Source of the DNA: Candidatus Melainabacteria bacterium | GTDB lineage: Bacteria; Cyanobacteriota; Vampirovibrionia; Obscuribacterales; Obscuribacteraceae | NCBI GenBank assembly: GCA_003242885.1 | Contig: QKMZ01000006.1 | Location: forward strand, 1,419,563 to 1,483,562 | Direction of reading: 5' to 3' | Length of the DNA: 64,000 nucleotides | Shown here: piece by piece, positions 27,083-36,149 of the stretch | Numbering within the stretch: the first letter of the stretch is position 1 | Layout: the number at the start of each line of letters is the position of its first letter | Notes under the pieces: generated by a model | The model's database searches: none | What the model was told of the DNA's origin: nothing | Seen by the model: the letters and a program-made list of their open reading frames with translations, nothing else | Translations under genes and position numbers: made by a program

Positions 27083-28678
27083 TTATAGTCGCCTCCAGGT
27101 ATGTCCGGTCGACCCAATCAACTCATCTGCTTCAGCAGGTCCCCACGAACCGGCAGCATAATTGGGAAAACGAGGCTGGGGTCCCTTTTTCTGCTTGGAC
27201 AGATCCCAGTTCTCGAGAAGCGGTTGAATAAAGCGCCACGAGGTTTCGACAGAGTCAGTCCTGGCAAAGAGTGAAGCATCTCCCAGCAGGCAATCATGTA
27301 TCAAGCGTTCATAAGCGCTGGGGCTTCTTACACCAAATGCGGTGCCGTAGTTAAAGTCCATATTCAGCCAACGAATCTGAGTTGTTGCACCAGGCTGTTT
27401 GGTTGCAAACTTGAGCGAGATACCTTCATCAGGCTGAATTTTGAGAACCAGGACATTTGGACTGAGCGAGTCATCGTCCATTTTTTGACCGGCTTTCAGC
27501 CCCGTCAAACCAGCGAAGAGACTGTGAGGGGCTCGCTTAAAATGAATAGCAATTTCCGTTAGTGACTTCGCGAGGCGCTTTCCCGAGCGGACATAGAATG
27601 GAACCCCGGCCCAACGCCAATTGTCTATAGTCAATTTCAGCGCGGCGTAGGTTTCTGTGGCAGAATCCGGGGCTACTCGGTCTTCTTGGCGGTAGCCGGG
27701 CACTTTGGCCCCATTGATATAGCCCTCTCCATACTGTCCTCTGACCGCGCAACGATCTACATCCTCAGGCAATATCGGACGCAGGGCCTTTAGAACTTTT
27801 GCCTTCTCATCGCGCGAAGCCTCTGGCTCAAGCGAGATTGGTGGCTCCATCGCGACGAGTGAAACTAACTGCAACATGTGGTTTTGAATCATGTCACGCA
27901 GGCAGCCGGACTCTTCGTAATATGGTCCACGACCTTCTACACCCAACGTTTCGGCGATTGTGATTTGAACATGGTCAACATGCTGCCGATTCCAGAGAGG
28001 TTCAAATATGCCATTTGCAAATCGCAAAACCATGATGTTTTGGACGGTTTCTTTACCGAGGTAGTGGTCGATTCGGTATACCTGATTTTCGCTGAGAACC
28101 TTGTGGATATGGTCGTCGAGCGCCAGGGATGACGCAAGATCATGACCGAACGGCTTTTCGACAATGACGCGCTGCCAGGGCTTATCAGTGACCTTTTTCT
28201 TGGAAACAAGCTTGGAGTTGGAAAGTTGAGTGATGATCGGCTCGTACAAGCTGGGCGGAGTCGAGAGATAAAAAACGTGATTGCCGCCAGTGCCATGCTT
28301 CTCTTTGAGTGTTTCTAAAAAAGTGGCAAGTTCATCAAATGAACCATCTTCAGTGAAATTCGACGGCTTGTAGTAAAGTCCCGAGGCAAAACGCTCCCAG
28401 GCCTCCTCTTCAAACTTCAGGTCCGGAGCATATTTTTGAATGGACTCCTTCATCGCCTGACGGAACTGTTCGTCAGTCATCACGGTTCTGGACATACCGA
28501 CAACCGCAAAGGTCCTGGGAAGCAGACCGTCGATGTAAAGCGCGTAGAGAGCGGGCAAAAGCTTGCGCTTTGTTAAATCGCCATGCGCTCCCAAGATAAC
28601 CATGGCAAAAGGATCGACGGCTCTGTCTTTCGGCAAGCCCTCGAGGAGCGGATTCTCTACAACAGCACTCTGCGTCAT
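27083..28678 (-). CDS. zwf: Glucose-6-phosphate 1-dehydrogenase
   Basis: 531 aa; first gene of the oxidative pentose phosphate operon. Converts glucose 6-phosphate to 6-phosphogluconolactone with NADPH. The nucleotide motif is GAHGDLTKRKLLPALY (GASGDL in most families). The substrate motif is RIDHYLGKETVQN with the catalytic His, and the GFG-type C-terminal beta region is present (WAGVPFYVRSGKRL). GAGGT seven bases before the ATG. The next gene, opcA, starts two bases before its stop ends the frame. Confidence 0.97.
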   Translation of the reverse strand: MTQSAVVENPLLEGLPKDRAVDPFAMVILGAHGDLTKRKLLPALYALYIDGLLPRTFAVVGMSRTVMTDEQFRQAMKESIQKYAPDLKFEEEAWERFASGLYYKPSNFTEDGSFDELATFLETLKEKHGTGGNHVFYLSTPPSLYEPIITQLSNSKLVSKKKVTDKPWQRVIVEKPFGHDLASSLALDDHIHKVLSENQVYRIDHYLGKETVQNIMVLRFANGIFEPLWNRQHVDHVQITIAETLGVEGRGPYYEESGCLRDMIQNHMLQLVSLVAMEPPISLEPEASRDEKAKVLKALRPILPEDVDRCAVRGQYGEGYINGAKVPGYRQEDRVAPDSATETYAALKLTIDNWRWAGVPFYVRSGKRLAKSLTEIAIHFKRAPHSLFAGLTGLKAGQKMDDDSLSPNVLVLKIQPDEGISLKFATKQPGATTQIRWLNMDFNYGTAFGVRSPSAYERLIHDCLLGDASLFARTDSVETSWRFIQPLLENWDLSKQKKGPQPRFPNYAAGSWGPAEADELIGSTGHTWRRL

Positions 28679-29000
28679 CTGTCACACCTCAGAATCAAAA
28701 ACAAGTCCACTTGACGGCCGGAAGTTCACTCCCGACGCCATGGAAGAAGAAAGAGTACACCTTTTTGCCTGCATATACATTTAATGGCGACTCGTACGGT
28801 ATCAAGCTTTGATCAAACTTTGCGCTTAAAAACTGCAAAAACCAGATTAACCACAAAATGAAAAGATCAATAAAGTGTGGAACAGATCAATCGTCGAAGT
28901 GTTGAACATCTCAATTCAACGAAGCGGCAAAACCCTATGCTGACAGTATAAAAACAGGCAAGCACGTTTTGGTACTTGCCGGCTTTTGGCGTACTTACTA
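28679..29000. other. Divergent region upstream of zwf and the FAD oxidase
   Basis: 322 bases, AT-rich. It must carry the zwf-operon promoter (minus) and the oxidase promoter (plus). An inverted repeat at 28957-28980 (arms GGCAAG/CTTGCC) lies just ahead of the oxidase start. Another short palindrome TTTGATCAAA is near 28809. No small gene seen. Confidence 0.4.
28957..28980 (+). promoter_or_regulatory. Inverted repeat upstream of the FAD oxidase
   Basis: Arms GGCAAG and CTTGCC with an additional AC/GT pair around GTTTTG, ending 20 bases before the ATG at 29001. It could be an operator or a leader hairpin. No T-run follows, so a terminator is less likely. Confidence 0.3.
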
Positions 29001-30485
29001 ATGAAAGAAGCTAGAAAAATGCAGCAAATCAATCACCCAGATAGACAGCCTACATGTGCATTGCGTCCGGCAATTATCGATGATCTGAAAAACAAGAACA
29101 CACGAGCTAATGATGTTCATTCAAAACTCAACAGCACAAAACACAAAGAAATCATCAAAGTTGTAAGCGGTAAAGAGGTTCAGACACTTCTCACGAGCGA
29201 GCAATATGCAGGCGATGCATTCAGCATTGCCGGTGGTCGGCACTCAATGGGTGGGCAACAATTTCTTTTCGACGGCATTCTTATTGACACATCGCTGCTG
29301 AATAAGGTCGTCGACTTCTCTCCCATCGAAGGTTTAATTACGGTTCAATCAGGCATGCTGTGGAGGGATCTGGTTAGCGAACTAGCTAAATTGAATGAAA
29401 AACTGGGATGCGATTGGTCGATTATTCAAAAACCGACGGGAGCTGACGATATAAGCATCGGCGGCTCGCTCGGCTCGAATATTCATGGTCGTGTACTGGG
29501 CAGAAAACCTTTTATTGCAGATATCGAAAGGTTTACCGCCATTCTTGCAAATGGACAGAGAATCAACGTCTCTCGTTTTGAGAATGAAGAACTATTTCGG
29601 CTAGCCATAGGCGGGTACGGAATGTTTTGTTTTGTCGAAAACATAACGATTCGGTTAATCAAAAGTACTAAATTGCACAGACGAGTCGAACTTACTAACA
29701 GCACAGAACTCGTTCATCGTTTTGAGCAATTGCAAGCGCAAGGCGCTACTTATGGTGATTTCCAATTCTGCATCGATGCTGCCGCACCGACTTTCTTAAG
29801 CAAAGGCATACTGTCTGCATACTTTCCCGTCGACAGTGCCACTACTGATGATACCGGCGGTCTAAAGCTGAATGAGAGGGACTGGCGAGAACTTTTGAGT
29901 CTGGCGCACACAGATAAAACTCGAGCATTCAACATGTACAGCCAGCACTACATTCGCACCAATGGTCAAATATACAGCTCTCAGACATTTCAGTTAAGTC
30001 TATACGTGCCCGATTACCATAGCTCTCTAGACCGCGAGTGTCACGTCAAAGGGTCAGAGATGATCACTGAACTTTATGTACCTAAAACCAAGTTGCATGA
30101 CTTTCTCGAAACCGCCAAAGCGGCGCTCAAGCAGCAGTGCGCCGATGTAATTTATGGAACCGTGCGTTTTATTGAAAAGGACGAAGAGTCTTTTCTAGCT
30201 TGGGCAAAAAATGATTTTGCCTGCATAATCTTCAATCTACATGTAAATCCGGACCAACTTTCTCTTCTAAGAGCGAAGAATTCCTTTAGAACCTTGATAG
30301 ACATAGCTTTGAGCTTCTCAGGCTCTTATTATCTGACCTACCATCGCTATGCAACCAGAGAGCAGGTATTGGCTGCGTATCCACAGTTTGGTTCGTTTAT
30401 CGAGAAGAAATTTGAATATGACCCGCAGGGTAAGTTCAGAAGCACCTGGTTTAATAAGATGTGCCTTGTTTTCGAGCCTATTTGA
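29001..30485 (+). CDS. FAD-dependent oxidase, alditol/lactone-oxidase-like
   Basis: About 494 aa. PCMH-type FAD domain: AGGRHSMGGQQF, where the His of RHS aligns with the residue that binds FAD covalently in alditol and gulonolactone oxidases. LITVQSGMLWRDLV, GADDISIGGSLGSNIHGR and IGGYGMFCFVENITIRL follow. The C-terminal DPQGKFRSTWFNKM matches the end of this superfamily. Substrate is unknown: a sugar acid, lactone, polyol or a DprE1-like glycan are all possible. ATG 29001 has no clear ribosome-binding site and ATG 29019 is an alternative; a TTG at 28986 is unlikely. No signal peptide. Confidence 0.82.
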   Translation: MKEARKMQQINHPDRQPTCALRPAIIDDLKNKNTRANDVHSKLNSTKHKEIIKVVSGKEVQTLLTSEQYAGDAFSIAGGRHSMGGQQFLFDGILIDTSLLNKVVDFSPIEGLITVQSGMLWRDLVSELAKLNEKLGCDWSIIQKPTGADDISIGGSLGSNIHGRVLGRKPFIADIERFTAILANGQRINVSRFENEELFRLAIGGYGMFCFVENITIRLIKSTKLHRRVELTNSTELVHRFEQLQAQGATYGDFQFCIDAAAPTFLSKGILSAYFPVDSATTDDTGGLKLNERDWRELLSLAHTDKTRAFNMYSQHYIRTNGQIYSSQTFQLSLYVPDYHSSLDRECHVKGSEMITELYVPKTKLHDFLETAKAALKQQCADVIYGTVRFIEKDEESFLAWAKNDFACIIFNLHVNPDQLSLLRAKNSFRTLIDIALSFSGSYYLTYHRYATREQVLAAYPQFGSFIEKKFEYDPQGKFRSTWFNKMCLVFEPI

Positions 30486-30722
30486 AATTTGCATGCAGAC
30501 ATTGCCAACTCCGAAACATTTGATAAAAACTCAGATTTGACTCGATTTCCTTTCGCAAGACTTGCGTGACAAAGCCGTTGAGCCGCATTAATTGGGAAAA
30601 GTGCGAAGCAAATTACAGGAATCGCTTTCGTCAATCTTTCTCTCCCCTTACAGGGTGACGGTCTTTTGCTATCATCAAAACTGTGCTCTATACAACACAA
30701 GTTTCGAGGTAGGGAGTTTGCC
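30486..30722. other. Intergenic region ahead of the QseBC-like pair
   Basis: 237 bases with a candidate promoter near its end and no visible gene. Minus-strand frames here are antisense noise. Confidence 0.4.
30647..30675 (+). promoter_or_regulatory. Candidate promoter for the QseBC-like operon
   Basis: CTTACA, 17 bases, TATCAT: 4/6 and 5/6 matches to the sigma-70 consensus, 47 bases before the ATG at 30723. Pattern match only. Confidence 0.35.
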
Positions 30723-31391
30723 ATGAGACTACTTCTGGTCGAAGACGATTCCTTTTTATCTGAAGGCGTCGCACTTGCTTTGCGACATAGCGGTTATGTG
30801 GTCGATCAAGTTCAGTCGGGAACAGACGCTGATCAAGCCTTGACAGCAACGCCTTATGACCTGGTCATCCTGGACCTGGGTTTGCCGCACATGGATGGAA
30901 TTGAAGTTTTGAAAAGACTGAGGGGACGAGGGCAGGCGACGCCTGTATTAATCCTCACAGCCAGAGACACGGTCAGCGATCGCGTAACCGGGCTGGACAG
31001 TGGAGCCAACGACTATATCGCCAAGCCTTTTGAGCTTCTCGAGCTGGAGGCCAGGATCAGAGCCCTTTTGAGAAAAGAACAATGGGGCAATATGACCAAA
31101 ATTGTAGTTGGAGGTCTAGAATTCGACACTGTAGAGCGTCGCGCGACCATCAACGGCGACAATTTGGACTTGTCCGCTCGAGAGCTGGCTGTACTGGAGC
31201 AACTTCTTAAGAGCGTCGGCAAAGTCGTCAACAAAGTACAATTGATCCGTAACCTCTCATCCTGGGATGCCGAGTTGTCGCACAACGCCCTGGAAATTAT
31301 CATGCATCGCTTGCGCAAGAAGCTCGAAAAAACAGGTATCAACGTGCGTACAGTCCGCGGATTGGGATATATGCTTGAGAAACCTGCATGA
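30723..31391 (+). CDS. OmpR-family response regulator (QseB/PmrA-like)
   Basis: 222 aa from ATG 30723, which has GGGAG seven bases upstream. Receiver: VEDDSFLSE, phospho-acceptor Asp51 (VILDLGLPHMDG), IAKPFELLELEARIRALLR. Winged-helix output domain 128-220 (LDLSARELAVLEQLLKSVG, RTVRGLGYML). Its stop overlaps the kinase start as ATGA, so the pair is translationally coupled and forms one two-component system. Confidence 0.93.
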   Translation: MRLLLVEDDSFLSEGVALALRHSGYVVDQVQSGTDADQALTATPYDLVILDLGLPHMDGIEVLKRLRGRGQATPVLILTARDTVSDRVTGLDSGANDYIAKPFELLELEARIRALLRKEQWGNMTKIVVGGLEFDTVERRATINGDNLDLSARELAVLEQLLKSVGKVVNKVQLIRNLSSWDAELSHNALEIIMHRLRKKLEKTGINVRTVRGLGYMLEKPA

Positions 31392-32857
31392 CCTCTTCCA
31401 TACGGAAGCAGCTTCTCGTTTGGCTCTTAATTCCACTGTCCACGATCGCCGCTTCCAGTACGTTCATTGCCTATAACGCAGCAATTTTGCTGGCGAGAGA
31501 AATATATGACAAAGGGCTGCTGAATTCAGCAGACTCAGTTATTGCGCGCGTCCGCCACAAAGGCGGCAAAGTGCTTGTAGACTTGCCTCCAGCCGCGCAG
31601 TCCATTCTCAAACACAATTATAGAGACACCTTCTTCTATCAGATTTATACGATGGAAGGAAAGCGCATTGCAGGTGACGGCAATCTACCCTTCGATCCGG
31701 GTGCCGTCGATTTCAATAAACCGCACTATTCAACACGCATTCTCAACGGCAAAGAAGTGCGTGTTTTGACTATGTTGTTTCCTGTCGCCAGCCACTTTGC
31801 GGATGAAACTCCGGACGATGATGACGACGATGATCCCAAACCAGAATACTTGATCCTTGAGGTAGCCGAGACCCGCAACGCGCGCCGTGAAATCGTTACT
31901 CACATCGTGATATCGGTACTTTTGCCGCAGCTGATACTCATCATATGTGGTGGCATTGCAGTTTGGTTCGGCATTAAGCAAGGTCTCTATCCTCTGCAGC
32001 AATTGAGTCGTGCCCTTTCATCAAGATCTCCTACTGACTTGAGCCCAGTTTCCGAAAGCACAGCTCCGACTGAGGTTCGTCCCTTAGTAGGTGCGATTAA
32101 TGATCTGCTGAAAATGCTCAACGATGAAATCGAAAGAGAAAGAAGATTCGTTGCCAATGCCGCACACCAGTTGCGCACGCCACTGGCGGGACTGAAAACA
32201 TACGCAGATCTGGCACTCAAAATGAACGAGGACGAGTCTGTCAGGTCAGTTCTGGCGCAGCTTCACACCGGCATCAACCGAATGTCCAATTTGATCGTGC
32301 GTCTATTGACTCTAGCGCGTAGCGAGCCGGGGGTGTCACAAACAGCACGACAAATAACTGATTTGAGCGAAATCGTATCCAGTGTAACCGAAGACCTCGT
32401 ACCGCTTTCCATTGAAAAGAAAGTTGATCTTGGATTCGAATCTCCACACGAGTCGATTTTTATCGATGGGGATCCTGTTGGTTTGCGTGAACTTGTCACC
32501 AACATCATCGAGAACGCTGTTATCTACACCCAAGAAGGCGGCAAGGTCACCGTCAGAGTCTCCAAATTGCACTCGCCAACCCTGTCTGTAGAAGACAACG
32601 GACCGGGCATTCCGGAGAAAGAAAGAGATCTGGTTTTTGAGCGTTTTTACAGAATACTCAGAGACGGCGCCTCAGGAAGCGGACTGGGGCTCGCAATCGT
32701 GAGAGAAATAGCTAATTCCCACAATGCAAAAGTAGAGGTAAAGGAAGGCACTGACGGGGTCGGCACCTGTTTTACCGTGACCTTCCCGGAGATAAGCCCC
32801 AACGGCAAAAAGGTGGGCTTCTCTAATCAGGAATCACGTCGTCAAATTGAACATTGA
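31388..32857 (+). CDS. QseC-like membrane histidine kinase
   Basis: 489 aa. Membrane helices at about 9-30 and 176-198 enclose a 2CSK-type periplasmic sensor (about 35-170) that includes an acidic run (residues about 141-148, seven Asp in a row). HAMP-like linker, then HisKA with phospho-acceptor His260 (ANAAHQLRTPLAGL). HATPase: N box IIENAVIYTQEGG, G1 EDNGPGIPEKE, G2 GSGLGLAIVREI. The acidic run could bind metal ions; this is inference. The last 35 bases overlap the convergent membrane-protein gene. Confidence 0.92.
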   Translation: MTSSIRKQLLVWLLIPLSTIAASSTFIAYNAAILLAREIYDKGLLNSADSVIARVRHKGGKVLVDLPPAAQSILKHNYRDTFFYQIYTMEGKRIAGDGNLPFDPGAVDFNKPHYSTRILNGKEVRVLTMLFPVASHFADETPDDDDDDDPKPEYLILEVAETRNARREIVTHIVISVLLPQLILIICGGIAVWFGIKQGLYPLQQLSRALSSRSPTDLSPVSESTAPTEVRPLVGAINDLLKMLNDEIERERRFVANAAHQLRTPLAGLKTYADLALKMNEDESVRSVLAQLHTGINRMSNLIVRLLTLARSEPGVSQTARQITDLSEIVSSVTEDLVPLSIEKKVDLGFESPHESIFIDGDPVGLRELVTNIIENAVIYTQEGGKVTVRVSKLHSPTLSVEDNGPGIPEKERDLVFERFYRILRDGASGSGLGLAIVREIANSHNAKVEVKEGTDGVGTCFTVTFPEISPNGKKVGFSNQESRRQIEH

Positions 32858-33347
32858 CGATCTGCAAGCCTCGACCATCGAGAAAGTCGATCACATCTTT
32901 GACCTGTTCTCCCATTGGCCACAAAGGCACTTCCATTTGCGCGTACGACGTATGCAAAATCATCGATGATGAATCACGATACGGATAGTATTCGACATAT
33001 TTGACGTCGTCGAGAAGTACCATCTGAGTGGATTTGCGCTTTTTGAGTCGATCATAAACATAAAGAACGGCATCAGAATCAGTCAGTTCAAAAACGAAAC
33101 TGCGATTCGCATCTCGCACCATGGAGTAAGTCATAAGGCCTAGAAACAACGAAAAGCCTGACGTTGAAGCCAGGAGCGTCAGCCCCCAGTAAATATTGTG
33201 CGCAAGCGCAAAAATTCCTGTAAACAGCCAGAGAATGGCAAATACCCAGCCCACGCCAATACCTACCATGAGCGGGCCCAACGCAGTCCTTTTCGAATAA
33301 GGCTTGGAAACCAATTTGATGGCAATTTGAGGCTTGGCTGTGACCAT
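32823..33347 (-). CDS. Small membrane protein with PH-like cytoplasmic part
   Basis: 174 aa from ATG 33347, which follows AGGGGG by five bases; a TTG at 33380 would start inside a palindromic repeat. Two membrane helices (about 32-53 and 62-84) are followed by a soluble domain of about 85 residues (FVFELTDSDAVLYVYDRLKK, VKYVEYYPYRDSSSMIL, EVPLWPMGEQVKDVIDFLDG) with the look of a bacterial PH-like domain. Function unknown. Its 3' end overlaps the kinase gene on the other strand by 35 bases. Confidence 0.7.
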   Translation of the reverse strand: MVTAKPQIAIKLVSKPYSKRTALGPLMVGIGVGWVFAILWLFTGIFALAHNIYWGLTLLASTSGFSLFLGLMTYSMVRDANRSFVFELTDSDAVLYVYDRLKKRKSTQMVLLDDVKYVEYYPYRDSSSMILHTSYAQMEVPLWPMGEQVKDVIDFLDGRGLQIVNVQFDDVIPD

Positions 33348-33392
33348 TTGACCCCCTGCCCGACTTCGCTTCTCATGCAAGAGATCGGTCTG

Positions 33393-33420
33393 GAAAAAAG
33401 ACCGTTAACGGTCTTTTTTC
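33393..33420 (-). terminator. Palindromic terminator repeat, copy 3
   Basis: Perfect 28-bp palindrome: GAAAAAAGACCGTT followed by its exact mirror. It lies 46 bases beyond the stop of the CPBP protease gene (33467) and 45 bases before the start of the next minus-strand gene. Confidence 0.75.
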
Positions 33421-33466
33421 TATATGCCCAGTAAGCGAGTCAAAATAGCCGGGAATGCTTACCGGC

Positions 33467-34996
33467 TCAAGGAGAGAAGACCAGAAGTACCATGGTAAAG
33501 GTGCCGCTATTCCAGAGCCCGTGGGCGACCATACAGGGCAAAATACTGCGGGTCTTCTCAAGCGTGAAGGCAAAAAGCATACCGAGGGTCATCAGAGGTA
33601 AAAAGCCGCCGGCATCCAGATGGATACCGGCAAAAAGCGCGGCGGACAATAGCATTGACGGCAAAATACCCCAATAGCGCCTCAGAGCGGTGTAGAGAAA
33701 GCCTCTGAATAGTATTTCTTCGCAAATAGGAGCAAGCACTCCCAGGGTCACATAGAAAATTGCTGCGGCAGCCACGCTGTTATTGCGGGCCGCTTGCATT
33801 ACAAACGAAATAACAGGGTTGCTGGAGCCTTGGGAGCCTAGATATTTAGCTGCAAGCAAGTAGGCGACTACAACACATGGAATGGCGGCCATCCAGGTAA
33901 AAACGCCGTACATAATCAGTTTAAACGGCCCATTGCGATCTACCTTAAAACGCAATCGAACACCTTCAAACAGCTTGATTGCTCGAGGTTTGAGCGCAAG
34001 GAAATAAACCCAAAGAATGCCAGGTCCATTGGCAATCAAGTACATAAAAAACATGACCAAGCCGGCAACCAATGCACCTTGTTTGGCCAGATGGGCGTCT
34101 TTGAGCGCCGATTGCAAGAAAATCGAGATGATCTGCTGCGTTGCCAGCCAAGCGATAAATACCGAATAGATAGTCAAAGCACCGTACTTTTGAGGAGATG
34201 CAACTTGTTCTCTGTGTTCGGGTGGTGTTATGCGCCGTGGCATTAAAAAGAGCGTGGCGAGTATTACGATCACGCCGCCTAAAAATGCAAGTCCGACCAC
34301 TCCCATGAGGAATAGTCCACGAGCGACAAAACGCAGATTGGCATCATCGAATTCCGCAGTAACCTTCTTGAGCGCTTCTGTCTGATGTGTTGCGGTGTAA
34401 AGACGCATCAGTGAGACGGTTTCATACCACCCGTTAAATTCAGTTTCAATTTCTGTCGCTAGGGCTTTTCGTTTCTCTGAATCAAGTGCTTTTGGATTGT
34501 TGTAGAGAGTGCCGAGAATACGAGCCAATTGGCGCGACTTGTCAGTATTGATGGCTTCCAGTCGCTCTAAATTCGTTTTTGTCGGGCGACCCAGCTCTTT
34601 TGAGACAATAATTGCTCGAGCCAGAGCCATTGGGTCGTTGGGTTGATCGGCGACAGTCTTTTTGAGAAGGTCTTCAGCCTGCACAAGCATCTCTGCTCGA
34701 CGCTTGTTTACAGCCTCTGTCGGCTGTGGAGGTGCAAATGAACCGGTATTGCGCTGAAAAGTGTTGACTGCCGATTCAATCTTAAGCAGAACATCGGCGT
34801 TGTTGGAGTTCCCCAGACCGCCCTTGCCGCTCTTTGCAGGACTGTGGGACGAATTCCACAGGCCCTGACAGACAAAAATCGTGGCATAGACGAGCAAAGC
34901 CCAGGTGAGAGCTTTCTTGACTTTCTCTTTAGTAAAAAGGCTGCCGCCGATCAGCAATACGAAGCCGTACAGCCAAAGAAAATTAGGATCCGCCAA
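33467..34996 (-). CDS. CPBP-family intramembrane metalloprotease
   Basis: 509 aa. Multiple membrane helices. C-terminal CPBP/CAAX-protease domain with EEILFRGFLY (motif 1), FAGIHLDAGG (motif 2 His) and MVAHGLWNSG (motif 3). The N-terminal 210 residues hold a membrane helix and a periplasmic helical domain with a TPR-like look (RAEMLVQAEDLLKKTVADQP). The start is TTG 34996 with GGGAG eight bases upstream. CPBP proteases process prenylated or signal peptides, or modify bacteriocin/immunity functions; the substrate here is unknown. The N-terminal domain is an addition to the usual length of 200-300 residues. Confidence 0.87.
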   Translation of the reverse strand: MADPNFLWLYGFVLLIGGSLFTKEKVKKALTWALLVYATIFVCQGLWNSSHSPAKSGKGGLGNSNNADVLLKIESAVNTFQRNTGSFAPPQPTEAVNKRRAEMLVQAEDLLKKTVADQPNDPMALARAIIVSKELGRPTKTNLERLEAINTDKSRQLARILGTLYNNPKALDSEKRKALATEIETEFNGWYETVSLMRLYTATHQTEALKKVTAEFDDANLRFVARGLFLMGVVGLAFLGGVIVILATLFLMPRRITPPEHREQVASPQKYGALTIYSVFIAWLATQQIISIFLQSALKDAHLAKQGALVAGLVMFFMYLIANGPGILWVYFLALKPRAIKLFEGVRLRFKVDRNGPFKLIMYGVFTWMAAIPCVVVAYLLAAKYLGSQGSSNPVISFVMQAARNNSVAAAAIFYVTLGVLAPICEEILFRGFLYTALRRYWGILPSMLLSAALFAGIHLDAGGFLPLMTLGMLFAFTLEKTRSILPCMVAHGLWNSGTFTMVLLVFSP

Positions 34997-35075
34997 GGCA
35001 CCGCTCCCTCATACCCAACCAGTTTAGCGCAGTTAGGCAAAAGAAATTCTAGCCTTGAAGCAGCGGCCGCACAGC

Positions 35076-35405
35076 TTATTCGCCGCCGCCCATGCCGCCG
35101 CCATCGCCCCCGAAGAAGCTTTGACCGTATTCGCCCAATTCTCCGAATCCGCTGAATTCGCCGAAATCGCCAGCCCCGTCCAGACCACCGAATTCGAGCC
35201 CAGTATCGTGCAAGAAGTCGTTGGTGTCTTTGTCGTTGAACATGTAGGGATCCGACTGAGGAATCTGGTCGGCATAGTAGCCCCAGGGGAAGCCTTTTTG
35301 CAGTTTGCGTCTGAGCAGCCAACGCGGTGCACGCGCAAAGCCCAAGCCCATAGCCACGGTGGCTATAAACAAGACTTCAAATACCAGTATGTTGCCCCAC
35401 TGCAT
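35076..35405 (-). CDS. Small membrane-anchored Gly/Phe-rich protein
   Basis: 109 aa, ATG with AGGA eight bases upstream. One N-terminal membrane helix (about 5-24), a short basic stretch (APRWLLRRKLQKG), then an acidic Gly/Phe-rich low-complexity tail (about 70-109). No known domain. It lies 79 bases before the CPBP gene on the same strand and may be co-transcribed. Low-complexity composition lowers certainty, but the start signals are good. Confidence 0.55.
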   Translation of the reverse strand: MQWGNILVFEVLFIATVAMGLGFARAPRWLLRRKLQKGFPWGYYADQIPQSDPYMFNDKDTNDFLHDTGLEFGGLDGAGDFGEFSGFGELGEYGQSFFGGDGGGMGGGE

Positions 35406-35598
35406 GGCTACGTCCTAAAACTTCACCGCTCAATTTCCTAACCGAGCCTCGGCAGCCCCCTCTAATTACGGGCCTTTTACGCCGAGCTTGGCTATTAAAT
35501 TCTGCGTTGCAGTCGCCCGGAAGTCAACAGACTAAGTGGGGAAACTACCATGCGATTTAAGAAAACTTGGTATTAGGCTGACACTAACAAAGAATGGC

Positions 35599-35805
35599 TT
35601 ACTCTGATTCAGTAAGCAATGCGATCTTTTGCGAGCCGACGGAACTGATTGACATGCGCGGTCCCTGAGTACGCTTGAAACCGTCGATGTAGCGTCTCAA
35701 TGCCTCTCTTATCAAATCGGAGCGAGTGCGGTGCTCAACTTGAGCAACACTGTCAATCTGCTCCAGCAATCCGGGAGGAAGCGCCACAAGTACTTTCTTT
35801 GGCAT
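35599..35805 (-). CDS. Ribbon-helix-helix (CopG-like) DNA-binding protein
   Basis: 68 aa. RHH fold: beta strand KKVLVALPPGLLEQID, then helix pair SVAQVEHRTRSDLIREALRRYID. AAGGAT precedes the ATG by about six bases. The last 20 residues are a Ser/Gln-rich tail. RHH proteins are often antitoxins, but no toxin-like gene is next to it. A stand-alone repressor is more likely. Confidence 0.8.
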   Translation of the reverse strand: MPKKVLVALPPGLLEQIDSVAQVEHRTRSDLIREALRRYIDGFKRTQGPRMSISSVGSQKIALLTESE

Positions 35806-36149
35806 GCCAGATCCTTCTTAAATATCTGAGTGGGGTAGAAAAAAGTTACGAAACCACGTACGCGAATAGGCGTAGACTTACGCAAGGACCACCGTCTATG
35901 CTTGTTGCGAGGTGGGTTCCGTCAATAAATGTATTACACTCACTCGCGTTTTGGAATGCCTCAAACGCTGCAAATTCAGAAGTGATTACTGAATTTAGTT
36001 AAAAGGTTTCTTGGAATGGCTAAAACCAAGGCACATCCAAGAACTGCATATCATGCGGGTTTACATGAGAAGCAGAAAAGTTCATCACTTGAGACGATCA
36101 ACCATACGATCAGATAGTCCTGCCACCCACTCCAAGATATCGAGTATTC
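35806..36149. other. Intergenic region upstream of selD
   Basis: 344 bases with no convincing gene. A small plus-strand frame at 36016-36117 (33 codons, MAKTKAHPRTAYHAG...) has a weak AAGG upstream and a basic composition; it could be a micro-protein or chance. The promoters of the RHH gene and selD must lie here. Confidence 0.35.

Noticed and set aside
35599-35805. Toxin-antitoxin module around the RHH protein
   Set aside because: No toxin-like small gene lies within several hundred bases on either side.
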